Origin: Mailhella massiliensis
Lineage (GTDB): Bacteria > Desulfobacterota > Desulfovibrionia > Desulfovibrionales > Desulfovibrionaceae
Direction: 5' to 3'
NCBI RefSeq assembly: GCF_900155525.1
Contig: NZ_LT706951.1
Location: forward strand, 596,508-660,507
Length of the DNA stretch: 64,000 nucleotides
Shown: one piece after another, positions 16,337-24,040 of the stretch
Layout: each line of letters opens with the position of its first letter
How positions within the stretch are numbered: position 1 is the first letter of the stretch
Notes under the pieces: generated by a model
What the model was told of the DNA's origin: nothing
What the model saw: only the letters and a program-made list of their open reading frames with translations
Database searches by the model: none
Translations under genes and position numbers: made by a program

Positions 16337-17452
16337 TTACGCCGTGACCACCCGGCTCACTTCCTCAGCCAGGCGGGAAGCGCCGTTCTTGCTGTAGATG
16401 TTGTACAGCTCCATGGCGCTTCTCTGGGAAAGCACATAGTTGCGGAAGCTGTTGAACACCCTGCCCTCGAGGTCCTTGCCCCTGATGTTGTAGCGTTCGG
16501 CGGCAATCTTCTTCAGTTCCGCGGTAAGCCACTGTGCGGCGGGCACGCTGAGCACCCAGTCGTGGTCGGCCAGATGGGTGACGAAGCCCTCGGGTCTGCG
16601 GGGCAGAGGCAGCGTTTTGCCGTCCTTTTCCAGATAGCCGTTCGCCACGGGGTCCTTTCCGGCAATGATGGCGGCCGCCCTGATCCAGTTCACCACGGAG
16701 GCCTCCAGCGCCGAGGTTCCGGGATGGTCGTGAGCGCAGGCCTGGGCCACGCACACTTCCGCAGGAAGTCCCTTGTTCATGGATTCGGCCACGCTCAGGA
16801 TATGATGCGCGCCGGTACCGGCAATGGAAGCTTCCGGCAGGCAGGAGGCATCGTCCTTCCACTGGAACACCCACGGTTTATGCACGTCGTGCAGAAGCTG
16901 GGAGGCCAGGGCCACATCCCTGTCCACTTCCATGTGGAATATCGTTCTGTAGTTGTCGCACAGGGCCTTGGCGCTGGCCACGTTGAGCGCAACGTGCGTG
17001 ACAAGACCGCCGGGGTAGGCATGGTGGCTCCCCCAGCCGCTGCCGGGAGCGGAATAGGAAGGCTGCGGAGCCTTGTCGGCGCCTGCACAGGCGGGGAAAA
17101 TACCGGCGGCCTTTTCCTCCAGCAGCTTCGCCTTCTTCAGTTCGGCAACAAGGGCCTTTTCATCGTTCTTCGCCACCCGGGGCGCAGGATTTTCCAGCAT
17201 GTCGAGCACCGCGCCGCGCAGGGAGGCGTTCACGATTTCCCCGGCGGAATCCTTCATGTAGCGCCATGCGTCCATAACCTTGGCGGAACTTTCCGCCATC
17301 TGCCGGGGCGTCATGGAAACGCATTCCTCAAGGCTGACGACCTTCACCTTGCCGGGAGCGGCCGCAAAGGCTCTGGACGTCATGCCGCCCATGGCGAAGG
17401 CCGCACCGGCAACCAGAGTTCCGAACATAAAATCACGTCTGCTGCTGACCAT
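16337..17452 (-). CDS. Tat-exported HD-domain protein of unknown substrate
   Basis: A 371-residue protein with a twin-arginine signal: VSSRRDFMFGTLVAGAAFAMG then a cleavage region RAFAAAP. The start at 17452 follows GGAGGAAAAA and puts the RR pair at residues 5-6; the longer frame upstream would bury the signal. The mature part has an HD-like metal-binding pattern: HHAYPGGLVTHVALN, LLHDVHKPWVFQW, AHHILSVAE and CAHDHPGT. HD proteins are metal-dependent phosphohydrolases or related lyases, mostly cytoplasmic, and a Tat-exported form suggests a metal-loaded enzyme folded before export to the periplasm. It is a single gene with its own terminator. I do not know its substrate. Confidence 0.72.
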   Translation of the reverse strand: MVSSRRDFMFGTLVAGAAFAMGGMTSRAFAAAPGKVKVVSLEECVSMTPRQMAESSAKVMDAWRYMKDSAGEIVNASLRGAVLDMLENPAPRVAKNDEKALVAELKKAKLLEEKAAGIFPACAGADKAPQPSYSAPGSGWGSHHAYPGGLVTHVALNVASAKALCDNYRTIFHMEVDRDVALASQLLHDVHKPWVFQWKDDASCLPEASIAGTGAHHILSVAESMNKGLPAEVCVAQACAHDHPGTSALEASVVNWIRAAAIIAGKDPVANGYLEKDGKTLPLPRRPEGFVTHLADHDWVLSVPAAQWLTAELKKIAAERYNIRGKDLEGRVFNSFRNYVLSQRSAMELYNIYSKNGASRLAEEVSRVVTA

Positions 17453-17805
17453 AGTTTTTCCTCCATGAATATATGCCTTATCGAGCACGTCTAGAGAAAT
17501 ATCCTGCCGCTGTAACGGCACCATGAAGCGATTATGAATTTTACTGCGGCATGATACCGTGCTCATGATGCAATTCATGAAGAAGCATGACGCAATTTTT
17601 ACAAGAATATGAAGCCTTCCTGCCTGGCGGCGCTTTTTTCTTCCTGCCGGATTCACCGGTGCTGCATTTCTCTGCATGGGAAATGCCTGTGCCTCATGCT
17701 CCCGGATTTTTCCGACGAATAAGGGGGCTTCCCTGTTTTTCGGGGCCGTTTTTCTGCAGAAAAACGGAAAAAGAAAAAAAATTTCTTCAAACCCTAAAAA
17801 AATGC
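17453..17805. other. Gene-free gap between the HD protein gene and tRNA-Leu
   Basis: Holds the ribosome-binding site and presumably the promoter of the minus-strand gene, then an A-rich stretch (17760-17805) before the tRNA promoter. No gene is seen. Confidence 0.5.
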
Positions 17806-17833
17806 TTGCCAAGGGAGGGCAAATCGTCTACTT
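17806..17833 (+). promoter_or_regulatory. Candidate promoter of tRNA-Leu
   Basis: TTGCCA (17806-17811), a 16-base spacer and CTACTT (17828-17833), ending 10 bases before the mature tRNA. Confidence 0.4.
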
Positions 17834-17843
17834 ACACACCTGT

Positions 17844-17930
17844 GCCGAAGTGGTGAAATTGGTAGACACGCTAGGTTCAGGGTCTAGTTCCCGTTCGGGA
17901 GTAAGAGTTCGAGTCTCTTCTTCGGCACCA
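17844..17930 (+). tRNA. tRNA-Leu (anticodon CAG)
   Basis: An 87-base gene including the encoded CCA. Acceptor stem GCCGAAG (17844-17850) pairs with CTTCGGC before ACCA. The D loop has the AAATTGGTAGA pattern, the anticodon stem CTAGG/TCTAG frames the loop TTCAGGG with anticodon CAG, a long variable arm (TTCCCGTTCGGGA) marks it as a class II tRNA, and the T arm contains GTTCGAG. These features fit bacterial tRNA-Leu reading CUG. A terminator follows 13 bases later. Confidence 0.95.
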
Positions 17931-17943
17931 GCAGAAAGCATGA

Positions 17944-17976
17944 AGCCCGGAAGACAATACGTCTTCCGGGCTTTTT
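17944..17976 (+). terminator. Rho-independent terminator of tRNA-Leu
   Basis: Perfect 12-bp stem AGCCCGGAAGAC (17944-17955) / GTCTTCCGGGCT (17961-17972) followed by TTTTCTTTT. Confidence 0.9.
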
Positions 17977-18026
17977 CTTTTCCTCCGTCTTTCTTTTCCT
18001 GTCCGGCCTTGCGGCACAACGTGGAA

Positions 18027-18055
18027 TTGAATTTCATGCGGCGCTATGTTAACTT
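18027..18055 (+). promoter_or_regulatory. Candidate promoter of the esterase/ATP-grasp module
   Basis: TTGAAT (18027-18032), a 17-base spacer and TAACTT (18050-18055), located after the tRNA terminator and before the first esterase gene. Confidence 0.42.
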
Positions 18056-18117
18056 CGGGGAAACAACGCTCCGCACGTTCCTTTGCCTCAGCGGAGAAAA
18101 GGAAGCTTGTTCACTCT

Positions 18118-18888
18118 ATGGTCAAAACATGGAAACTCTCCATTCCTGAACTTACCGGCAGGGAAAGACGCCGCGCCTACGTCTACCTGCCCACCATGTA
18201 CAGGGAACAGCCGCGCCGCCGCTTTCCGGTACTGTACATGTTCGACGGGCACAACGTGTTTTTCGATTCCCACGCCACCCACGGCAAAAGCTGGGGGCTG
18301 GGGGAATATCTCGATTTTCTGGACGTGCCCATCATCGTCGCCGCCGTGGAGTGCAACCATCATCCCGACAACGGCCGTCTTTCCGAATACTCTCCCTACG
18401 ACTTCACCGATCCCGAGTTCGGTCCCGTCACGGGGCGCGGCGAAATCACCATGGAATGGCTTGCCAACACCTTCAAGCCCCTCATCGACAGGCGCTTCCG
18501 CACCATTCCCTGGCGGGAGCACACCTTCATTGCGGGCAGTTCCATGGGCGGCCTCATGAGCCTGTACGCCGTAACGAAGTACAACGAACTCTTCTCCCGC
18601 GCGGCCGCGCTCTCTCCCCACATCTGGGCCGATAAAAAAAGGGTGCTCCAGCTCATCCGCACCACCCCTCTCACTCCCGACACCGTCATCTACATGGACT
18701 GGGGCTCGGAGGAGTTCGGTGGCGACAAGAACATGACGCACGATCTGCGCCGCCTGGTGGACGTGCTGCTCGACAAGGGCGTGCACCTCACCTCGCGCGT
18801 GGTGCCGGGGGGAGAACACAGCGAAGCAAGCTGGGAACGGCAGATTCCCTTCTTCATGGAAACATTGATGTACGGCCTCGAAGGCTGA
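18118..18888 (+). CDS. Esterase-fold alpha/beta hydrolase (enterochelin-esterase-like)
   Basis: A 256-residue cytoplasmic protein of the esterase D/Fes type. RRAYVYLPTMY...FPVLYMFDGHNVFFD is the family entry, GSSMGG at residues 140-145 carries the nucleophile Ser142, and GGEHSEASWERQIPFF supplies the catalytic His with its usual flank. ATG 18118 was chosen as the first Met that begins the domain; GGAAG lies about 13 bases upstream, which is rather far. The gene is followed after 20 bases by a second esterase-fold gene and then an ATP-grasp gene. The three probably act together on one compound; no substrate can be read from the sequence. Confidence 0.78.
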   Translation: MVKTWKLSIPELTGRERRRAYVYLPTMYREQPRRRFPVLYMFDGHNVFFDSHATHGKSWGLGEYLDFLDVPIIVAAVECNHHPDNGRLSEYSPYDFTDPEFGPVTGRGEITMEWLANTFKPLIDRRFRTIPWREHTFIAGSSMGGLMSLYAVTKYNELFSRAAALSPHIWADKKRVLQLIRTTPLTPDTVIYMDWGSEEFGGDKNMTHDLRRLVDVLLDKGVHLTSRVVPGGEHSEASWERQIPFFMETLMYGLEG

Positions 18889-18908
18889 ACCGACAAGGAG
18901 GACACGAT

Positions 18909-19664
18909 ATGCAGACAAGATATTTCAAGCAGTACAGCCCCGCCCTCGGCCGCGACATGGAGTGCAAGGTCTACGGTCACGCAGGCAGACCGCTGCTGTT
19001 CGTGCCCTGCCAGGACGGGCGCTTCTTCTCCTTCGAGGACTTCCACATGTCCGACACCATGGCCCCGTGGATCGAAAGCGGCAGGCTCATGGTAGTGGCC
19101 ATCGACACCATCGACCAGGAAACCTGGTCCAACCGCGGCGGCGATGCATGGTGGCGCATCCGCAGGCATGAAGCCTGGATGAACTACATCTTCAACGAAG
19201 TAACGCCCTTCACCCAGCATCTGGCGCACACGGCCAACGGCTGGGAAAGCGACGCCGGTATCATCGCCTTCGGGTGCAGCCTCGGCGCGCTGCATGCCGC
19301 CAACCTGTACCTGCGCCGTCCCGACCTGTTCAACGGGCTTCTGGCCCTTTCGGGCATCTACACGGCTTCCTTCGGTTTCGGCGACTACATGGACGAAGTG
19401 GTCTACCGCAATTCCCCCGTGGACTACATGGCGAACATGCCTTCCGACCACCCCTACATTTCCCTGTACAACAGCCGCCGCGCCGCCATCTGCGTAGGCC
19501 AGGGCGCATGGGAAATGCCGGAAACCACCCGCCGCCTGCAGGAAATATTCGAGCACAAGGGAATCCATCTCTGGGTGGACATCTGGGGGCACGACGTGAA
19601 CCACGACTGGCCGTGGTGGTACCGTCAGGTGGAATACTTCATGCCCTGGCTGCTCGGGGAATAA
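18909..19664 (+). CDS. Second esterase-fold protein of the module
   Basis: A 251-residue alpha/beta hydrolase-like protein related to but clearly different from its upstream neighbour. It has a GxSxG nucleophile elbow, GCSLG at residues 122-126 with Ser124, a strand LLFVPCQDGRFFSF where the oxyanion region usually lies, and HDVNHDWPWWYRQVEYFMPWLL with possible catalytic His residues near the C-terminus. A strong CAAGGAGG site precedes ATG 18909. Such proteins are annotated as putative esterases; some relatives transfer acyl groups instead. It is followed by a 175-base gap and the ATP-grasp gene. Confidence 0.75.
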   Translation: MQTRYFKQYSPALGRDMECKVYGHAGRPLLFVPCQDGRFFSFEDFHMSDTMAPWIESGRLMVVAIDTIDQETWSNRGGDAWWRIRRHEAWMNYIFNEVTPFTQHLAHTANGWESDAGIIAFGCSLGALHAANLYLRRPDLFNGLLALSGIYTASFGFGDYMDEVVYRNSPVDYMANMPSDHPYISLYNSRRAAICVGQGAWEMPETTRRLQEIFEHKGIHLWVDIWGHDVNHDWPWWYRQVEYFMPWLLGE

Positions 19665-19839
19665 CGGCGCATCGCACGCCCGGGGCCGCCCTTCCCCGCC
19701 CCGCAAGGGCCCGCCGCATCAGAAAATGCCGCCGTATGATAAACCATGTTGATGTTGCCGATAAAAAACGAAAACAACAAAAATCCGAACGGAAAACAAC
19801 ATCACTGTCCGGCGGTACGCCAATAAAAAGGAAACGCCC

Positions 19840-21036
19840 ATGAAAAACTTCGTGTTCATCTCGCCGAATTTTCCCGTCAACTACTGGAAGTTCTGCCATC
19901 ACCTCAAGGCCGACGGCATCAACGTGCTCGGCATCGGCGATCAGCCCTATGCCGAACTTCTGCCGGAACTGCGCGACAGCCTTCAGGAATACTACAAGGT
20001 CGGCAGCCTGGAAAACTACGATGAGGTTTACCGGGCCATGGGCTACTTCATCCACAAATACGGCCGCATCGACTGGCTGGAGTCCAACAACGAATACTGG
20101 CTGGAACGCGACGCGGCGCTGCGTACCGACTTCCACATCACGAGCGGCTTTCAGACGAGCGACATGCCGCGCATCCGCTACAAGTCGGGCATGAAGGAAT
20201 ACTACCAAAGGGCCGGCATCGCCACCGCGCCCTACACGCTGGTGGAAAGCAGGGAAAACTGCCTCGCCTTCATCAAGGAAACGGGCTGGCCCGTGGTGGT
20301 CAAGCCGGACAACGGCGTGGGCGCGTCGGATACGCGCAAGCTCACCTGCGAAGAGGATCTCGATGACTTCCTCGCCCGCAGGCACCCCGGCGTGCGCTAC
20401 ATCATGGAAGAATTCATCCATGCGGAAATCAACTCCTACGACGCCATCTTCAATTCCCGGGGCGAGCCCATCTTCGAAACCGGCAACGTCACGCCCATAT
20501 CCCTCATGGACGTGGTCAACGAAGCGGACAACGCCATCTACTACCTGCTCAAGGAACTGCCGGAAGACACCCGCGCCGCAGGCCGCGCCACGGCAAAGAG
20601 CTTCGGCGTGAAGAGCCGCTTCGTGCATTTCGAGTTCTTCCGCCTCACGCAGGACCAGAAAGGCATGGGCAAAAAGGGCGACATCGTGGCTCTTGAGGTG
20701 AACATGCGCCCCTGCGGCGGCTACAGCCCGGACATGATGAACTTCGCCTGCAGCACCGACGTGTACAAGATATGGGCCGACATGATCGCCTACGACCGTT
20801 CCACCCAGCCTGTGGGGGAACACTTCTACTGCGCCTTCGCCGGCCGGCGCGACGGCAAGAAGTTCAAGCTCTCCCATGAAGACATCATGGCCCGCTACGG
20901 CGCGCAGATGAAGATGGTGGGCCGCATTCCCTCGGCTCTGGCCGAGGCCATGGCCGACCAGATGTACATGGCCAACTTCTCCACCATGGAAGAAATGCGG
21001 CGCTTCTACGCCGACGTGCTCGCTCCGCAGGACTAG
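19840..21036 (+). CDS. ATP-grasp ligase of the esterase module
   Basis: A 398-residue cytoplasmic enzyme. WPVVVKPDNGVGASDT is the ATP-grasp nucleotide loop (about residues 148-163), IMEEFIHAEINSYDAIF the middle strand, and LEVNMRPCGGYSPDMMNFA contains the metal-binding Glu and Asn of the fold. The N-terminal FVFISPNFPVNYWKF and ESNNEYWLERDAALR belong to the pre-ATP-grasp domain of the carbamoyl-phosphate-synthase/carboxylate-amine ligase type. Such enzymes join a carboxylate to an amine or thiol with ATP hydrolysis. With two esterase-fold partners this suggests making, then trimming or transferring, a small peptide- or ester-like compound. The product is unknown. AAAGGAAAC precedes ATG. Confidence 0.8.
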   Translation: MKNFVFISPNFPVNYWKFCHHLKADGINVLGIGDQPYAELLPELRDSLQEYYKVGSLENYDEVYRAMGYFIHKYGRIDWLESNNEYWLERDAALRTDFHITSGFQTSDMPRIRYKSGMKEYYQRAGIATAPYTLVESRENCLAFIKETGWPVVVKPDNGVGASDTRKLTCEEDLDDFLARRHPGVRYIMEEFIHAEINSYDAIFNSRGEPIFETGNVTPISLMDVVNEADNAIYYLLKELPEDTRAAGRATAKSFGVKSRFVHFEFFRLTQDQKGMGKKGDIVALEVNMRPCGGYSPDMMNFACSTDVYKIWADMIAYDRSTQPVGEHFYCAFAGRRDGKKFKLSHEDIMARYGAQMKMVGRIPSALAEAMADQMYMANFSTMEEMRRFYADVLAPQD

Positions 21037-21584
21037 AAGAAGCTCTTTCGCGGCCCGGTTCGCCTGTCTCCCAAGGAAAGGCGCACCGGGCCTTTGTTTC
21101 TTTTCTCCCGGCAAGAGGATGAAGGGCAAGACCCCTTCCCGAGGGATTCCGCAGCTGATCTGCCGCTGGAAAGGGCCGTATGTTCCACGGACGCTCCGGC
21201 CCGCGCCGGAAATGACGGCGGCCTTCTGCCCGGAAGAGGGCGAAAAAAGCTGCCGCACTCCGCCTCCGCCGGCCGGAAAAACATCGCCTGCGGATGCTGC
21301 CTGCGAGAGTTTCAGGCAAGAATATGAGCGTATCCGCTCTGGACAAAAAGGCGCTCTTTTCCAAAGATGGGAGGCGGAAAGCCGCCCTTCCGTATCGAAG
21401 AAGGCAGGAGCGGTCCTTCCCGGCTGCTTCCGGCATTCCGGTACGCCTCGCATCCGCCCCCTTGCCGTGCGCCGACTTCCGGGAGAGGGAACAACGCCGT
21501 ATTTCACCGCGCCGGGCACGCCCGGCACACAACCATCGCAACGGCTCCAGACAAGCCGCGGCGCATACGCGCCTGGAGGAGAAT
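21037..21584. other. Gene-free gap after the ATP-grasp gene
   Basis: Holds the terminator at 21052-21104. The frame that continues upstream of the flavoprotein gene from 21294 is Arg-rich, has no ribosome-binding site and matches nothing I know; I treat it as non-coding. Confidence 0.5.
21052..21104 (+). terminator. Rho-independent terminator after the ATP-grasp gene
   Basis: Stem GGCCCGGT (21052-21059) / ACCGGGCC (21085-21092), extended inside by TCGCCT / AGGCGC, followed by TTTGTTTCTTTT. Confidence 0.8.
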
Positions 21585-22118
21585 ATGAAAAACATCCTCA
21601 TCATTTCCGCAAGTCCGCGCAAAGGCGGCAATTCCGAACTTCTGTGCGAATCGTTCATGAAGGGAGCTCTCGAAGCCGGGCACAAGGTGGAAATCGTGCG
21701 CCTGCGCGAGCACGACCTGCATCCCTGCTTCGGCTGCGAAGCCTGCCAGGCCACGCACGCCTGCGTGCAGAAGGACGGCATGGCTCCCCTGCTGGACAAG
21801 CTCCTTGCCGCCGACGTGGTGGTCATGGCCACGCCCGTGTACTTCTATTCCATGAACGCACAGATGAAGACCTTCATCGACAGAACGCTTCCGCACTACA
21901 CCGAAATTTCCGGCAAGGAGTTCTACTTCATCGCCACCGCCGCCGACAGCAACCGCTCCGCGCTGGAACGCACCATCGACGCCTTCCGCGGCTTTACCGA
22001 CTGCCTGGAAAAGCCGCAGGAAAAAGGCGTGCTGCTTGCGCCCGGCGTGTGGAAAAAGGGCGACGTGGCCTCCAGCCCTGCCATGGAACAGGCCTTTGCC
22101 ATGGGCCGCAACGCCTGA
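21585..22118 (+). CDS. Flavodoxin-like NAD(P)H-dependent FMN reductase / iron-sulfur flavoprotein type
   Basis: A 177-residue flavodoxin-fold protein. ISASPRKGGNSE (residues 8-19) is the FMN phosphate loop. HPCFGCEACQATHAC gives Cys48, Cys51, Cys54 and Cys60, close to the cysteine cluster that binds a 4Fe-4S centre in Isf-type flavoproteins of anaerobes. ATPVYFYSMNAQMKTFIDR is the second FMN-binding signature. Likely role: electron transfer or quinone/oxygen detoxification in the cytoplasm. ATG 21585 has GGAGGAG 6 bases upstream. It stands alone. Confidence 0.85.
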   Translation: MKNILIISASPRKGGNSELLCESFMKGALEAGHKVEIVRLREHDLHPCFGCEACQATHACVQKDGMAPLLDKLLAADVVVMATPVYFYSMNAQMKTFIDRTLPHYTEISGKEFYFIATAADSNRSALERTIDAFRGFTDCLEKPQEKGVLLAPGVWKKGDVASSPAMEQAFAMGRNA

Positions 22119-22245
22119 GCTGCGCTTCGGCCTTTTGCGGGCCTGGCGATTCTCGCCAAGGGCGCACAAGCCTCCTTCCTCTGCCGCATGAAGGCCGCAT
22201 GAAATGCCCCGCCCTTTCGGGCTTCGCTTTCGTCTGATACCGGGG

Positions 22246-22271
22246 GCGGAGCGGGCCGCCGCCCGCTCCGC
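22246..22271 (+). terminator. Hairpin after the flavoprotein gene
   Basis: Perfect 11-bp stem GCGGAGCGGGC (22246-22256) / GCCCGCTCCGC (22261-22271). Only a loose T-rich tail follows (CTTTTCC at about 22281). Confidence 0.5.
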
Positions 22272-22319
22272 TTCCCGCACCTTTTCCTCCAAAACACGCC
22301 CCCGGCTCCGCACCTGCCT

Positions 22320-23447
22320 ATGCGACTTCTCCTGCCTTCCGTCATCGCCGCCGTCTACTGCTTTATGAGTCTCGTTCTTCCCTTGAAGGCGGGCTTTGTC
22401 CTCAAGGCCCTCATGGGCGCGGCATTTCTGGCCGCAGGGCTCAAATACGTCTTCTATCAGGTGGTGGGCGGAGGCTTTTTCCGGCCGGAGCTGCCGATTC
22501 CCGTCATGCTCGCGGCGGAAGCCCTGTACGCCGCGCTGCTGGTGCTCTTTTTCCTTGCGCTGGTCAAGGATGCGGCAAGCCTCGGCCTGTGGCTGGCCCG
22601 GCGCATGGGCGCTTCGTGGCGCATGCCCCTCACGGGCGGCATACGCTGCACAATCCTTGTGGTTCTGGCTCTGGCAAGCGGCGCATGGGGCACATGGCAG
22701 GCCGTGCGTGTACCCGATGTGCATACCGTGGAACTGGAGCTGGAAAAACTTCCAGCAGAACTTGAAGGTTTTACCCTTGTCCAGCTCAGCGATCTGCACA
22801 TAGGCCCGGTGCAGAAGGCCGCGTGGCTTGAAGAAGTGGTACGCAGGGTCAACGCCCTCTCCCCGGATGCCGTGGCCATCACCGGCGATATTGCAGACGG
22901 CCTGCCCCGTGCGCTCAGCAGAGAAATGGCCCCGCTGGCAGAGCTCAGGGCGAAATACGGCGTGTTCGGGGTCACGGGCAATCACGAATATTACTACGAC
23001 GCACGCGGCTGGCTGCAGGAACTTTCCTCCCTCGGCGTCATCATGCTGAACAACGAACACCGCGTGCTTCCCGGCGGGCTCGTCATCGGCGGCGTTCCCG
23101 ACAATACCGCGGCCCGTTTCGGCGGCCGGGGAACGGATGTGAAGGCCGCGTTTTCCGGCGCGCCCGAGGGGCCGCGCATTCTTCTGGCCCACAAGCCCAA
23201 CGACAAAGGCCTGCCCTCTTCCGTTGCGGACGTGCAGCTTTCCGGCCACACCCACGGCGGACTCATCTTCTTCCTCGCACCGCTTATCGGCCATTACAAC
23301 GACGGATACGTCCTCGGTCTGTACCATACGCCGCAGGGCAAGCTTCTCTATGTCAGCCCGGGTACGGGCCTGTGGAACGGCTTTTCCTGCCGCCTCGGCA
23401 TACCCTCGGAAATCACCCGCTTCGTGCTGAAGACCAAAAGGCCGTAA
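22320..23447 (+). CDS. Membrane-anchored metallophosphoesterase (YaeI/YkuE type)
   Basis: A 375-residue protein with about four hydrophobic spans in the first 135 residues and a calcineurin-like phosphoesterase domain after them. The metal-binding motifs are all present in order: SDLHIG, GDIAD, GNHEYYYD, and GHTHGG. Relatives such as YaeI cleave lipid A precursors or other phospho-lipids at the membrane, others act on unknown phosphodiesters. It is a single gene; I see no clear site upstream of ATG 22320 except a weak CCTGCCT region, so the exact start is less certain than the domain call. Confidence 0.82.
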   Translation: MRLLLPSVIAAVYCFMSLVLPLKAGFVLKALMGAAFLAAGLKYVFYQVVGGGFFRPELPIPVMLAAEALYAALLVLFFLALVKDAASLGLWLARRMGASWRMPLTGGIRCTILVVLALASGAWGTWQAVRVPDVHTVELELEKLPAELEGFTLVQLSDLHIGPVQKAAWLEEVVRRVNALSPDAVAITGDIADGLPRALSREMAPLAELRAKYGVFGVTGNHEYYYDARGWLQELSSLGVIMLNNEHRVLPGGLVIGGVPDNTAARFGGRGTDVKAAFSGAPEGPRILLAHKPNDKGLPSSVADVQLSGHTHGGLIFFLAPLIGHYNDGYVLGLYHTPQGKLLYVSPGTGLWNGFSCRLGIPSEITRFVLKTKRP

Positions 23448-24040
23448 GCCGGAACTTCACGATTCTCCGCCCTCTTCTGAGCAAAGCCCCCGTTTCTGCC
23501 CCGTGCAGAATAGCCTTTGCACCGTTCTGCAAAGCTCCCGGGGCTTCTCTTTTCCGCCGTCCGGCCCGCCGGAAAAACGGACCGTGCCGCCCCCTGCCGC
23601 GCGGCTTCCGCGTTTCTGCGGTACGGCCCCGGGACGGCCGTGCGGAAAAAGGCCTCAGCCTCAGGCCGTTCCCGTCAGGCTGTCTTTTCCGCGTCCGCCG
23701 GGCAGGGGAACGGCCCTTGCCGCTGTCCCGGGGAAAGCCCCGTTTCAGAAAAAATACCCGGCCCTGCCTTCCCGCAGACATCTCTGCCGCCGAAGGTCGG
23801 CAGGCCTGATTCGTCCGCCCCGTCCCGGAAAAATTCCGGTATGCTCTGTGCGCCCGGCATGTTCCGGCACAGCGCCGTGCGGAAAACACGCCTTCCGTCA
23901 CGCAGCATCCCCGTTCCGCGCGGCCCGGCGACCTCTCCCGCCGGAGTCGGAACATAAAAAAAACGGAGTCCGCGCAAAACGCGAACCCCGCTTCCCACCG
24001 GAAGGGACGAAAACGGCTCCGTCCCGTTCCGCAGTTCCCG
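23448..24040. other. Gene-free gap between convergent genes
   Basis: About 590 GC-rich bases. Only the minus-strand terminator at 23956-23989 is recognised. Confidence 0.5.
23956..23989 (-). terminator. Terminator of the relA/spoT gene
   Basis: On the minus strand an imperfect 10-bp stem (GGGGTTCGCG with GCGCGGACTCC region, including G-T pairs) is followed by T8, about 50 bases after the stop codon. Confidence 0.65.

Noticed and set aside
21294-21584. A 97-residue N-terminal extension of the flavoprotein
   Set aside because: The extension is Arg-rich and unlike the family, and the strong GGAGGAG site lies before ATG 21585.
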